In this document: positions 7,196-16,890 of the stretch, one piece after another | Position numbering within the stretch: the first letter of the stretch is position 1 | Layout: every line of letters starts with the position of its first letter | NCBI GenBank assembly: GCA_007692605.1 | Contig: REBS01000120.1 | Coordinates: forward strand, 1-46,508 | Length of the DNA: 46,508 nt | Origin: Gemmatimonadales bacterium | Lineage (GTDB): Bacteria; Gemmatimonadota; Gemmatimonadetes; Longimicrobiales; Gaopeijiaceae | Direction: 5' to 3' | Position numbers and translations under genes: made by a program | The notes under the pieces: model-generated | Database searches by the model: none | Told to the model about the DNA's origin: nothing | Seen by the model: the letters and a program-made list of their open reading frames with translations, nothing else

Positions 7196-8808
7196 CGCGG
7201 GTCGTCTCCCCGGTCGCTCCTCGCATCGCTCCCGTCGCGCAGGAGCACCCGGCCGGGCACCGCACCGCTGAAGACCCCGCCCTCGATGACGGGCACCCCG
7301 TTGACCAGCACCCAGACCATGCCCTCCGAGAGCTGATGGGGCTCCATGTAGGTCGCCGGGTCGTTCACGGCCTCGAGATCGAAGACCACCACGTCGGCGA
7401 ACCCCCCGACCTCGAGCCGGCCCCTATCTTCGAATCCCATCGCCTCGGCGCCCACGGCGGTCATGCTCCGAATCGCGAAGGGCAGTTCGATCGCGCCCTC
7501 CTCGACCACGTACTTGCGGATCTTCCGGGCGAAGGCCCCATAGCCGCGCGGGTGCGGCATCCCCTCGCCGAAGACGGGCAGGACTCCGTCGGTCGAGGTC
7601 GCGGTCCAGGGCTGGCGCATGATCCGCACGATGTCGTCGTCGTTCATGTTGTGCGAGACCACGCCGGTGGGCGCCTCGATGCGGACGATGTCGATCGCCG
7701 CCTCGACCCCGTCCATCCCGTGGTCATCGGCGTAGTCCTGCAGGGTGCGTCCCATGTACTCGCCCCCGGTGAACTGCAGTCGATCCGCCCCGCCGCGCCG
7801 CACCAGGTTCTCGGCGATCTCGGCGCGGATCCGCTCGGCCAGGACCGGATCGTCGAGACGCCCCCTCAGGCCTCCGTCTCCCTCGGCTCGGGACCAGGCG
7901 GGAAAGAGTGCGGCGACCATGCTGGTCTGCGACGCCGCGTAGGGATACTGGTCCGCCCATACGGGGAGGCCTTCATCGCGCGCCGCCTGGATCCGGGCCA
8001 CGATCTCCTCGGAGTCCCCCCAGACGTTCGGGCCGAGCGCCTTGATGTGGCTCACGATCCCCACCACCCCGGTGGCGCGGGTGATGTCGATGATCTCCTG
8101 CACGGCGTTGACAACCCCGACGGTGTAGTCGGATTCGTCGCGGATGTGGCTCGAGTGCATGCCTCCGAATTCGGCGGCCACCTCGGCCAGCGCGATCACC
8201 TCGTCGGTCTCGGAATAGCTGCTCGGGGTGTAGAAGAGTCCGGTCGAGAGGCCGAAGGCGCCGGCCTCCATTCCGGCCCGGATCATGGCCCGCATCTCGT
8301 CGAGCTCCTCGGGGGTGGGGGCGCGGTCGTGGCTCCCGTCCATGGCCCGGGTGCGCGCAGTGTTGTGGCCCACGAGCTGGGCGACGTTGACCCCCAGACC
8401 ATGCTCCAGGAACTCGTTGCGCTGCTCGACCAGATCCGCCGGGCTGCGTCCGTCGGCATTGACCACTACGGTCGTGATCCCCTGGGCGACGAGGGGCTCG
8501 ACGACGCTGCGCTCCTCGTCGCGCAGAGCCGCCTCGGCGTGCGAGTGCAGGTCGATGAAGCCCGGCGCCAGGTAGAGGGCGGTGGCGTCGATCACCCGGT
8601 CGGCCCGCGCCCGCGAGAGCGAGCCGATCGCCTCGATCCGGTCTCCCCGGATTCCGAGATCCGCCTCGAAGGGTTCCCCGCCCGAGCCGTCGATGATGGT
8701 TCCACCGAGGATGACCGTATCATAGGGTGCATCGCAGGCGGCAAGGCCGCCCAGCAGGACGAGGAGGATCAGGCCGGGGATCCGGGACCGGATTGGCGGT
8801 CGACGCAT
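7192..8808 (-). CDS. N-acyl-D-amino-acid deacylase family lipoprotein
   Basis: 538 aa from the ATG at 8808. Signal residues 10-25 end in GGLAAC, giving a lipoprotein at Cys25. The amidohydrolase fold is clear: VILGGTIIDGSG start, metal motif HSH (H88/H90) in FIDLHSHAE, then VGHNTAR, MHSSHIRDE, GIVSHIKA, and the STDG aspartate, closing with FADVVVFD and VLVNGVPVIEGG. D-aminoacylases and related D-glutamyl deacylases remove acyl groups from D-amino acids using zinc. The export signal means it would act outside the cytoplasm, for instance on cell-wall-derived or secreted N-acyl compounds. It heads the minus-strand run reaching yceI. Confidence 0.9.
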   Translation of the reverse strand: MRRPPIRSRIPGLILLVLLGGLAACDAPYDTVILGGTIIDGSGGEPFEADLGIRGDRIEAIGSLSRARADRVIDATALYLAPGFIDLHSHAEAALRDEERSVVEPLVAQGITTVVVNADGRSPADLVEQRNEFLEHGLGVNVAQLVGHNTARTRAMDGSHDRAPTPEELDEMRAMIRAGMEAGAFGLSTGLFYTPSSYSETDEVIALAEVAAEFGGMHSSHIRDESDYTVGVVNAVQEIIDITRATGVVGIVSHIKALGPNVWGDSEEIVARIQAARDEGLPVWADQYPYAASQTSMVAALFPAWSRAEGDGGLRGRLDDPVLAERIRAEIAENLVRRGGADRLQFTGGEYMGRTLQDYADDHGMDGVEAAIDIVRIEAPTGVVSHNMNDDDIVRIMRQPWTATSTDGVLPVFGEGMPHPRGYGAFARKIRKYVVEEGAIELPFAIRSMTAVGAEAMGFEDRGRLEVGGFADVVVFDLEAVNDPATYMEPHQLSEGMVWVLVNGVPVIEGGVFSGAVPGRVLLRDGSDARSDRGDDPR

Positions 8809-9042
8809 GCGACTCTCGCTGTAGATCGGGGAGGAGGGCGACGAGGGACGAAGGCCAGAGTAGGTGGGGGCCCTCGACCCGGCAAGCCGGAGAGCTCTCG
8901 GGACCGCCCGTCTCGACCGGGTTTCGGCGAGGCCTTCATTGCAGTGGCGCCCCCGAGGACCCATCTTCTGCTCGTCCGGCAGTCCCCCCCGGCGGTCACC
9001 CGTCCGGAAGCTCGACATCTGGCTCGCACAACGGAGAACCCC

Positions 9043-9639
<597 letters not shown>

Positions 9640-9699
9640 CGCCGGGGCTGAACCGGTGATGGCACTCGAGCGAAACCGAACAGTGATCCGGGTGGACGC

Positions 9700-11664
9700 A
9701 TGAATTTCTTTCAGGCCCAGGAGGATGCGAAGAAGCGCTCGCTCCTCCTGGTGGGGCTGTTCGGGGCGGCGGTCTTCGGGATCATCGTGGCCGTCTACAT
9801 CGTGCTCATGATCGCCGGGGGGGTCACCCTCGGGACGAGTGCCGGGCTCGATTTCGGCGCCTTCGCGATCGTGGCGCTGGGCACCGGCGCATTGATCGGG
9901 GGAGGGAGCTTCTTTCGCACGGCCCAGCTGCGCAAGGGTGGGCCGGCCGTGGCCGAGATGCTGGGGGGCCGCCGCATCGATCCGGCCACCACCGACCCGG
10001 ATGAGCGGCAGCTCGTCAACGTGGTCGAGGAGATGTCGGTGGCCTCGGGGATGCCGGTTCCCGCCATCTACGTCATGGACCACGAGGAGTCGATCAACGC
10101 CTTCGCCGCAGGGTACGGGATCCACGATGCCGCGGTCGCGGTGACCCGGGGCACCCTCGAGAACCTGACGCGCGACGAGCTGCAGGGGGTGGTCGCCCAC
10201 GAGTTCAGCCACATCCTCAATGGTGACATGCGCCTGAACGTGCGGCTGATCGGGCTCCTCTTCGGCATCCTCCTGCTCACCGTGGTGGGACGCGGCATCC
10301 TTCGCGGAGGGACCCGCCGCGGGATCATGGTCGGAGCCTCCCGCGGGGGGGGCGGCAAGCAGGGGAGCGGGGTGGCGATGTCGCTTGCGCTGGGGCTCAG
10401 CCTGATCCTGGTCGGCTACATCGGGGTCTTCTTCGGAAAGCTGATCAAGGCGGCGGTCTCGCGGCAGCGCGAGTACCTGGCGGACGCGGCGGCCGTGCAG
10501 TACACCCGGAACCCCAGGGGGATCGCCGGCGCGCTCCAGCGCATCGGGGCGCACCCCCAGAAGGCCCGCATCAAGGACCACCATGCCGAGGAACTGAGCC
10601 ACCTGTTTTTCGCCAACGGCTTGGGATCGGCGCTATCGCAGGCCACGGCCACCCATCCGCCGCTCGAGGATCGGATCCGCCGGATCGACCCCTCGTGGAA
10701 CGGCAGCTTCGACGTGAAGCCACGACGCGACCGCCTGGAGCGCTCCCGATCGGAGAAGGGCGCGGGGGAGGGTGGGGACGCGCCCGGCGGATTCGGAGGG
10801 TTCGGTGGCGGCGAGGGGTTCGGGCCCGAGGGCCTCACCGGCCTCGCGGCCGCCGCCTTCCTGCTCGGCTCCGTGGGAGATCCACGCCCGGAGCACGTGG
10901 CGCGGGCGGGTGCGATCCTCGATCGGGTTCCCGAGAGCTTTCGCGAGGCGGTCCACGAGCCGGTGGGAGCGCAGGCGGCCATGCTCGTCCTGCTCGGGGG
11001 TGACGACGCCCGGAGTCAGGACGCGCGTCGACGGGTCACGGATGGGGCGGTGCTGGAGCGGATCGAGGAGCTGGAGCCGCTGGTCGACGGCATCGCGCCC
11101 GAAGCTCGACTGGCACTCGTGGACCTGGCCCTGCCGGTGCTGGGTCGACTCGATGACGAGGCCGCTGCGGCGTTCCGGTCGGGGGCCGAAGAGGTCGTTC
11201 GAGCCGACGGTTCGGTGCGCTCCTTTGACTTCGCCCTGATGCACATCCTGTGGAAGCACATCGCCATCGGCCGGGAGCGTCCGGCGCGCGGCGGGGGTGG
11301 GGCTACCTCGCTCAAGGCGGTCCGCAGTGAGCTCCGGATCCTGCTTTCAGCGCTGGCGTGGTCGGGGGCCGACCATGAAGACGAGGCCCGGCACGCCTTC
11401 GGCGAGGGCCTTCAGGCCGTCGAATCCGATACTGGCGAGCTCAGCCTCGCCGGACAGGCGGCCGTGGGGCTCACCGACCTGGACCAGGCCCTCGACCGTC
11501 TCGAGCGGGGCTCGCTCGAGCTCCGGCGCCGGGTGCTCGAGGCCGCCGCGGCGGTGACCCTGGCCGACGGCGTCCTCCGTGTGGAAGAGGCGGAACTCCT
11601 GCGAGCCGTTGCCGAGAGCCTGGAACTCCCCCTGCCCCCGCTGATCATTCAGCCCGCCGGATAG
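9700..11664 (+). CDS. M48-family membrane metalloprotease with C-terminal TerB-like extension
   Basis: 654 aa. Two N-terminal membrane helices (about 18-40 and 50-68) precede the catalytic part: zinc motif HEFSH at residues 167-171, two more helices, and the third ligand Glu near 257 in REYLAD. This matches HtpX/M48B proteases, which cleave misfolded membrane proteins. After about residue 340 comes a charged and then Gly/Phe-rich linker (GGFGGFGGGEGFGPEG), followed by roughly 280 residues of helical sequence ending in VTLADGVLRVEEAELLRAVAESL, typical of TerB-like tails in this enlarged subgroup. It is probably co-transcribed with lemA. The last 16 bases overlap the convergent transporter gene. 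Confidence 0.92.
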   Translation: MNFFQAQEDAKKRSLLLVGLFGAAVFGIIVAVYIVLMIAGGVTLGTSAGLDFGAFAIVALGTGALIGGGSFFRTAQLRKGGPAVAEMLGGRRIDPATTDPDERQLVNVVEEMSVASGMPVPAIYVMDHEESINAFAAGYGIHDAAVAVTRGTLENLTRDELQGVVAHEFSHILNGDMRLNVRLIGLLFGILLLTVVGRGILRGGTRRGIMVGASRGGGGKQGSGVAMSLALGLSLILVGYIGVFFGKLIKAAVSRQREYLADAAAVQYTRNPRGIAGALQRIGAHPQKARIKDHHAEELSHLFFANGLGSALSQATATHPPLEDRIRRIDPSWNGSFDVKPRRDRLERSRSEKGAGEGGDAPGGFGGFGGGEGFGPEGLTGLAAAAFLLGSVGDPRPEHVARAGAILDRVPESFREAVHEPVGAQAAMLVLLGGDDARSQDARRRVTDGAVLERIEELEPLVDGIAPEARLALVDLALPVLGRLDDEAAAAFRSGAEEVVRADGSVRSFDFALMHILWKHIAIGRERPARGGGGATSLKAVRSELRILLSALAWSGADHEDEARHAFGEGLQAVESDTGELSLAGQAAVGLTDLDQALDRLERGSLELRRRVLEAAAAVTLADGVLRVEEAELLRAVAESLELPLPPLIIQPAG

Positions 11665-13238
11665 TAGGTCGGGGCCGCCGGGCCGACGGGGAGGCCGAAG
11701 CCGAAGACCCAGAGGTAGAAGGTGGCCACCCAGAAGATCAGGAAGAAGATCGTGTAGGGCAGCATGATGGCGACAAGGGTTCCGATCCCCAGCTTCGTGT
11801 CGTAGCGGGCGGCGAAGGCGAGAATCAGCCCGAAGTAGGACATCATCGGGGTGATGATGTTCGTGCTCGAATCCCCGATCCGATACGCCGCCTGGATCAC
11901 CTCGGGCGAGTACCCGATCAGCATGAGCATCGGCACGAAGATCGGGGCGGTGATCGCCCACTGTGCCGACGCGCTGCCCAGGGCCAGGTTCACGAGGCAG
12001 CACATCAGGATGAAGGGGATGAAGACCAGGGGGTTGGTCAGCCCGATGGTCTGGAGCACATCGGCGCCCACGACCGCCGTGATGCTGCCCAGGTTCGTCC
12101 AGCCGAAGAAGCTCACGAACTGCGCGGCGAAGAAGACCAGGACGATGTAGAGGCCCATGGTGCTCATCGCCGAGGACATGCCCTCGACCACCTCGCGATC
12201 CGAGCGCATGGTGCCTGCGACCCAGCCGTAGACGAAGCCCGGAATGAAGAAGAACACGAAGATCAGCGCGACCATTCCGCGCAGGAAGGGCGAGTTCAGG
12301 ACGTCCTGGGTTTCAGGGTTCCGCAGCACACCCCATTCGGGAACGACCGCCAGGAGGAGGAGCCCCGTCAGGAAGAGGGCTGCCGCGCCCGCGGCCCAGA
12401 GCCCCTGGACTTCCCGGCGGCTGAGCGGATCGGTCGAGGTCTCTCCGATGGCGTCGTGGTCCGCGTGGGTGTCATCGTAGAGGCCGAGCTTGGGCTCCAC
12501 GATCCGTGCGGTCACCCACCAGCCCACGCCGGTCACCACGAAGGTGCTGACGATCATGAAGTACCAGTTCACGGCGGGGTGGACCGTGTATTCGGGGTCG
12601 ATGATCCGGGCGGCCTCTTCGGTGAGTCCGGCCAGGAGCGGGTCGACGGTGCCGATCAGAAGGTTCGCGCTGTAGCCCGCCGAGACCCCGGCAAAGGCCG
12701 CGGCGAGCCCGGCGAAGGGGTGGCGTCCCAGTGCGTGGAAGATGACGGCGGCCAGGGGGATCAGGACCACGTAGCCCATCTCGGACGCGGTGTTCGAGAT
12801 CACGCCGGCGAAGACCACGGCCCCGGTGACCAGGTGCGGAGGGGCCTTCAGCACGACCCCGCGGATCATGGCCGAGAGGAGTCCCGACTTCTCGGCGACC
12901 CCCACGCCGAGCATCGCCACCAGCACGGTGCCGAGGGGGACGAAGCTGGTGAAGTTGACGACGAGATTCTCGACGATCCGTCGCAGTCCGTCGCCGTTCA
13001 TGAGGCTGATCGCCACGATCTCTCCGGTCGGGCTCCGGCCGGGCGCTCCCTCGGGCCTCGGATCGGACACGCTCAGGTCGAAGAGTCCCGCGAGCCCGCT
13101 CACAAGCACCACGCCAACGGCGAAGAGGGCGAAGAGGGTGACCGGATGCGGCAGGAGATTGCCCATCCGTTCGACGAAATTCAGGAAGCGGGTGAACCAT
13201 CCGCTCTGTGATGTGGTCTCGTAGTGGTTCGTGGCCAT
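11649..13238 (-). CDS. AbgT-family transporter
   Basis: 529 aa with about 11-13 membrane helices and no signal peptide. Family features include the N-terminal FVERMGNLLPHPVTLFALFA, GDGLRRIVENLVVNFTSFVPLG, the hairpin region GYSANLLIGTVDPLLAG, and the C-terminal IGDSSTNIITPMMSYF segment. AbgT proteins import p-aminobenzoyl-glutamate or export sulfonamides/p-aminobenzoate in the proteins studied; in peptide-degrading bacteria the true substrate may be other dipeptide-like anions. It ends head-on into the M48 gene with a 16-base overlap. The TspO and small membrane-protein genes lie upstream on the same strand. Confidence 0.92.
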   Translation of the reverse strand: MATNHYETTSQSGWFTRFLNFVERMGNLLPHPVTLFALFAVGVVLVSGLAGLFDLSVSDPRPEGAPGRSPTGEIVAISLMNGDGLRRIVENLVVNFTSFVPLGTVLVAMLGVGVAEKSGLLSAMIRGVVLKAPPHLVTGAVVFAGVISNTASEMGYVVLIPLAAVIFHALGRHPFAGLAAAFAGVSAGYSANLLIGTVDPLLAGLTEEAARIIDPEYTVHPAVNWYFMIVSTFVVTGVGWWVTARIVEPKLGLYDDTHADHDAIGETSTDPLSRREVQGLWAAGAAALFLTGLLLLAVVPEWGVLRNPETQDVLNSPFLRGMVALIFVFFFIPGFVYGWVAGTMRSDREVVEGMSSAMSTMGLYIVLVFFAAQFVSFFGWTNLGSITAVVGADVLQTIGLTNPLVFIPFILMCCLVNLALGSASAQWAITAPIFVPMLMLIGYSPEVIQAAYRIGDSSTNIITPMMSYFGLILAFAARYDTKLGIGTLVAIMLPYTIFFLIFWVATFYLWVFGFGLPVGPAAPTYYPAG

Positions 13239-13314
13239 GGAGGCGGATCGGAATCAGGAGGGAGCGGTGGGGTCGGACGAATCTCGGGCAAAGGGGGGAG
13301 TTCGGCCCCTCGGG

Positions 13315-13809
13315 TCAAGGGCGCTCCGTCGGGCCCGCCTCGGGTCGGGGGTGTCCGAGCACCCCACCCATCCAGACGCCGAGCCCTCCCAGGGCGGGAA
13401 GGACCCACGAAATCCATAGGGGCTGGATCGCCACGGCCGCCGCCTCGAAGGGGCTCAGGTCGGACGCCGGATCGATGGCGACGACGGCCTCGTCGGACGC
13501 GGTGGTCTGCGTGATCGCCATCCACACCCCCAGGATGACGAGGACCAGTAGGAGCGAGACCACGGCCGGGCGCGACGCTGGACGGCCCCCGACCCGAGCC
13601 GCGACCCATCCGCCCAGGACTGCGCCCACCAGGTTGAGGGGTAGAGTCCCGGCGAGCCAGGCCCCAGTCACCTCGGCGGTGCCCGGGTGGAAGGCCATCT
13701 CCTGCCCCAGGACCCACCACCAGAGGGTGAAGGTCAGGACGGTCCACACGAAGATCGCGGCGTAGCCCGCGAAGGTCCCGAGCACCGTGCGCCAGAGCAT
13801 CGAATTCAT
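13315..13809 (-). CDS. Small integral membrane protein, unrecognised
   Basis: 164 aa with four predicted membrane helices (about 8-32, 46-70, 82-102 and 128-150) and a short Pro/Glu-rich tail. The loop between helices 1 and 2 (QEMAFHPGTAEVTG) and Gly-rich helix 2 (LNLVGAVLGGWVAARVGG) resemble small permease-like or DoxX-like proteins, but no family can be named with confidence. It lies between the TspO and AbgT genes on the same strand and may share their transcript. Confidence 0.65.
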   Translation of the reverse strand: MNSMLWRTVLGTFAGYAAIFVWTVLTFTLWWWVLGQEMAFHPGTAEVTGAWLAGTLPLNLVGAVLGGWVAARVGGRPASRPAVVSLLLVLVILGVWMAITQTTASDEAVVAIDPASDLSPFEAAAVAIQPLWISWVLPALGGLGVWMGGVLGHPRPEAGPTERP

Positions 13810-13867
13810 GGGATCCGGTCCGGTCGGAGGATGATGCGTGAACGGCGAGCGACCGGCCTCGCTCAGC

Positions 13868-14419
13868 TCACGGGTTCAGACGCAGCAGCTCGAGAGCCCA
13901 TAGAAGGTCGAAGGCGACCCAGATCACGTAGGGCAGCAGAAGCATGGCGCTGAGGCGCTCCCGCCGCCAGAGAAAGCCCGCAAGCAGGCCGACGACGCCG
14001 AGCAGGATCCCATGGCCGATCACCCCCAGCGCGAGCGCCTGGAACCCGATCAGGAGGGGATTCCAGGCTGTGTTGATCGCCATGGCGGTCACCGCGAGCG
14101 TGACGGCCGCCTTGCGCTCCGAGGTACTGGGAAGCCGGGTGAGCGACCGGTAGATCAGGACGAAGAAGAGCGGATAGTAGAGCAGCGCGACCAGCAGAGT
14201 GAGGACGGTCGGGGGCTGAAAGCCTGGTCGGACCAGGCCCTCGTACCACTCCATGTCGACCTCGGCGGTGGTGAGCCACCCCAAAAGGCTTCCGAGCAGC
14301 ATGAACCCGATGCAGGTGAGGGCGGCGATCCCCATGGCGCGCGTCTGCAGTTCGGTCGTGCCCGAGGGATAGCTCGCAGGGTCAGGGTTCGAGGACGAGG
14401 GGTCGGTCGGAGCGGGCAT
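13868..14419 (-). CDS. tspO: TspO/MBR-family membrane protein
   Basis: 183 aa: a polar N-terminus of about 25 residues, then five membrane helices. Signature segments are WYEGLVRPGFQPPTVL after helix 1, the NTAWNPLLIGFQ helix, and the C-terminal PYVIWVAFDLLWALELLRLNP split around the last helix, all matching TspO. Family members bind porphyrins and tetrapyrroles and have been tied to stress and haem handling; the exact role in bacteria is debated. No clear ribosome site precedes the ATG, so the true start could be at MGIAALT (residue 29), which would give the usual family length of about 155. Confidence 0.85.
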   Translation of the reverse strand: MPAPTDPSSSNPDPASYPSGTTELQTRAMGIAALTCIGFMLLGSLLGWLTTAEVDMEWYEGLVRPGFQPPTVLTLLVALLYYPLFFVLIYRSLTRLPSTSERKAAVTLAVTAMAINTAWNPLLIGFQALALGVIGHGILLGVVGLLAGFLWRRERLSAMLLLPYVIWVAFDLLWALELLRLNP

Positions 14420-14505
14420 GGTGTGCCGGGAAGAGGAGACGGGTCGAGGGGAGCTTCATTCTATCGAATCGATGCACTCCCCGGAACCGCGGGGTCCGAT
14501 CGGTC

Positions 14506-16887
14506 TCAGGGGTCCGGGAGAAGCGTCAGGCTGTACTCCGAGGGACCGGGCTCGAGCCGGGCCGGGGTGCCGTCCGCCCATGCCCAGTGGCCGCGCTGAT
14601 AGTATCGAGACATGAGGTGCCCACTCTGCCCTCCCGGCATCTGAAAGGTCGCCGTCTGGAAGTCACCGGGTCGCGCGACCATCCGGAAGCTCTGGCCGTA
14701 CGTGGGGGAACTCGCACGAACCGTCCCGCTCCACCCCGGCTGTCGATGACTCGGGAGGTTCAGGAACCGCCCGAGCGCCGGTGAGATCTGACCGAATGGG
14801 TGCTGGGCGCTGAGTCGATTGTCCTCGCCCCACGGGGTCGAGAGCCCGTCGCCGTCGGGGGTCTCGAGCGTCTCGAAGGCGAGGAGCAGGAGGCCCTGGA
14901 TGTAGCGATCCCAATCCGGATAGCCCGCCGGAAGGAGGTGGTCCGGCTGCTCCTCGAGGATCCGCAGCGCCGGCTCGTGCGAAAGCTCCCAGGTGTAGCG
15001 GAAGCTCGGCGCCTCGACGCGGACCGGTGCGAGCAGTGGAGAGAGCACCCCGTTCAGCATCTGGCTCCCCGATCGCACCACGGCTCGAAAGTGCGGAGAG
15101 CCGGAGCTGGCATTGCCGTCCCAGTCGCGCAGGTAGACCCGCAGCGAATCCAGGCGCTCATCCTCGGGATCTTCGGGGATCGCCTCGAGCGCGATCTGCC
15201 GGAGGGGTTCGTGGAGGAGACTCCGGGTGTCGAGTTGGAGGTCGTGGCTCGCCTCGATCCCGGTTCCAAAGGCCTCCCTTCCGGTCACGTCGTGGATCCG
15301 AGTCGCGCGGAAGGGCGGCATCCAGAGATGAGACAGCTCCCGGGACTCGGGGAGGGGCAGGAGTCGCTGATTCGCCGTGTGGAGCCGGCCCGGCTCATCG
15401 AGGATGAGAACCGGACGGTCCTCCTCGTCACGGACCCCGGCCCACCCCACCCCGGGCGTGGCGAAGGAAACGGGTCGGCGCCCCGAGAAGCCCTCTCTGC
15501 GAGGAAGGACACCGCTCACGACCCAACCGATCTTTCCCTCGCGGTCGGCCATCAGGATCGACAGGCCGGGTCCCCCGAGTTCGCGCAGCGCCTGAACGAG
15601 GTCCTCGATGCCCGTGCCCTCGAGAATCGCGAGCTGCCGCAGGGTGATCCCGCCGGGATCGAAGGCGGGGGAGCGCAGGGCCAGGGGGACGTCGTCGTCG
15701 CCGGTGAAGAGGATCGGGCCCCAGCGGGTCTCGCGGGTCTGCAGGGTGCGCGACGAAGCCCCTCGGACGACCAGTTCCTCGTCGCGCACCACGAGGGTAT
15801 CCCAGCCCCCGGGGACCCGGTAGCGGAGAGGGTCGTCGGGATCGAGTTCGACCTCGACCAGGTCGGTCTGGTCCACGATCGCCGCCGAGACCCCCCAGGC
15901 CAGCGTACGGGACATTCCGACGAAGACGCCGGGGAGTCCCGGGGGGCTCACACCGAGGACCCTCGACTGCCCCCACTCCAGCTGAACGCGGTACCAGATT
16001 CCGGGCACCGAGATGGCGAGATGGGGATCGTTTGCCAGGAGGGTGGAGCCGTCTTCACCCCGGATCGCCCAGGCGTTCGATCCCCCGGGCTGAGGACCGA
16101 AATCGAGCGCGACGGCGTCCGGTATCGGCCAGGGCGACGCCGCACTCCGGTTCCGCAGATCGACCACATCGGGGCCGGGGATCGCCGCGGGCTCATAGCC
16201 GCCGGTGGGGTCCTCGGTGCTGGCGCCGAACACCGGGGCGTCGAAGCGCGAGGCGTCGGGGGTCAGGAAGTCGGCCAGCTCGTCGGGAAGAGCATCGTAG
16301 AGCGGACGCAGGTGCCGCTCGGACTGGTAGTGCGTCGAGAGGCCGATATAGAAGTAGAGGAAGCTGAGCATCGTATCGACCGGCTGCCACGGCTCCGGGT
16401 CCACCCGCAGCACGAGGTACTCCGGGGGGAGACGGGAGAGCGAGGCGAGCCCGGCGTTCACCCCGTCGACGTAGGCCTCGAGCAGGTCGCGCTCGGCCGG
16501 GTCGAGCTCGGCCAGGTGGAACTCGGCGGCCCGACGGTAGCCGTACGGTCGAAACTGCCGGTCGGAGGAAAGGGCGGGCTCGCCCACGAGTGCGGCCATC
16601 TCGCCCGATACCAGGCGCCGGAGAAGGTCCATCTGGAAGAACCGGTCCTGCCCGTGGACGAACCCCTGCCCGAAGACCGCGTCCCTGAGCGAGGCCGCCC
16701 GGATGGTCGGAACGCCCAGCGAATCGCGGTTGATCGTCAGCTCGGCCACGAGCCCCTCGGCGGTCAGCTCGCCCGACAGGGGCGGAAGCGAGCTCCGCAC
16801 GAAGAACCATCCACCGATGAGTGCGGCGAACACGAGCCCCACCACCCCGGCGCAGATGACGAAGAGGATGATGCCAAGTCGGCGCAA
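14506..16887 (-). CDS. Penicillin-acylase family amidase
   Basis: 793 aa. An N-terminal hydrophobic segment (residues 5-30) serves as signal or anchor. The N-terminal nucleophile, revealed by self-cleavage in this family, is Ser270 in GGSNAWAI, followed by the conserved LLANDPHLAISVPGIWY stretch; the alpha-chain contains GVPTIRA and FGQGFVHGQDRFFQMDLLRR. Length and order match Ntn-hydrolases that cleave amides such as penicillins, acyl-homoserine lactones or N-acyl amino acids; the natural substrate cannot be told. It begins 3 bases after the aconitase-like gene's stop, so they are probably one transcript. Functionally it pairs well with the D-aminoacylase and S9 peptidase elsewhere in the window. 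Confidence 0.92.
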   Translation of the reverse strand: MRRLGIILFVICAGVVGLVFAALIGGWFFVRSSLPPLSGELTAEGLVAELTINRDSLGVPTIRAASLRDAVFGQGFVHGQDRFFQMDLLRRLVSGEMAALVGEPALSSDRQFRPYGYRRAAEFHLAELDPAERDLLEAYVDGVNAGLASLSRLPPEYLVLRVDPEPWQPVDTMLSFLYFYIGLSTHYQSERHLRPLYDALPDELADFLTPDASRFDAPVFGASTEDPTGGYEPAAIPGPDVVDLRNRSAASPWPIPDAVALDFGPQPGGSNAWAIRGEDGSTLLANDPHLAISVPGIWYRVQLEWGQSRVLGVSPPGLPGVFVGMSRTLAWGVSAAIVDQTDLVEVELDPDDPLRYRVPGGWDTLVVRDEELVVRGASSRTLQTRETRWGPILFTGDDDVPLALRSPAFDPGGITLRQLAILEGTGIEDLVQALRELGGPGLSILMADREGKIGWVVSGVLPRREGFSGRRPVSFATPGVGWAGVRDEEDRPVLILDEPGRLHTANQRLLPLPESRELSHLWMPPFRATRIHDVTGREAFGTGIEASHDLQLDTRSLLHEPLRQIALEAIPEDPEDERLDSLRVYLRDWDGNASSGSPHFRAVVRSGSQMLNGVLSPLLAPVRVEAPSFRYTWELSHEPALRILEEQPDHLLPAGYPDWDRYIQGLLLLAFETLETPDGDGLSTPWGEDNRLSAQHPFGQISPALGRFLNLPSHRQPGWSGTVRASSPTYGQSFRMVARPGDFQTATFQMPGGQSGHLMSRYYQRGHWAWADGTPARLEPGPSEYSLTLLPDP

Positions 16888-16890
16888 CGC

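Noticed and set aside
5123-9042. Plus-strand frames of several hundred codons across the D-aminoacylase operon
   Set aside because: Arg/Gly/His/Asp-rich antisense shadows typical of GC-rich coding DNA. Only the last part (from 9043) is real, as lemA.
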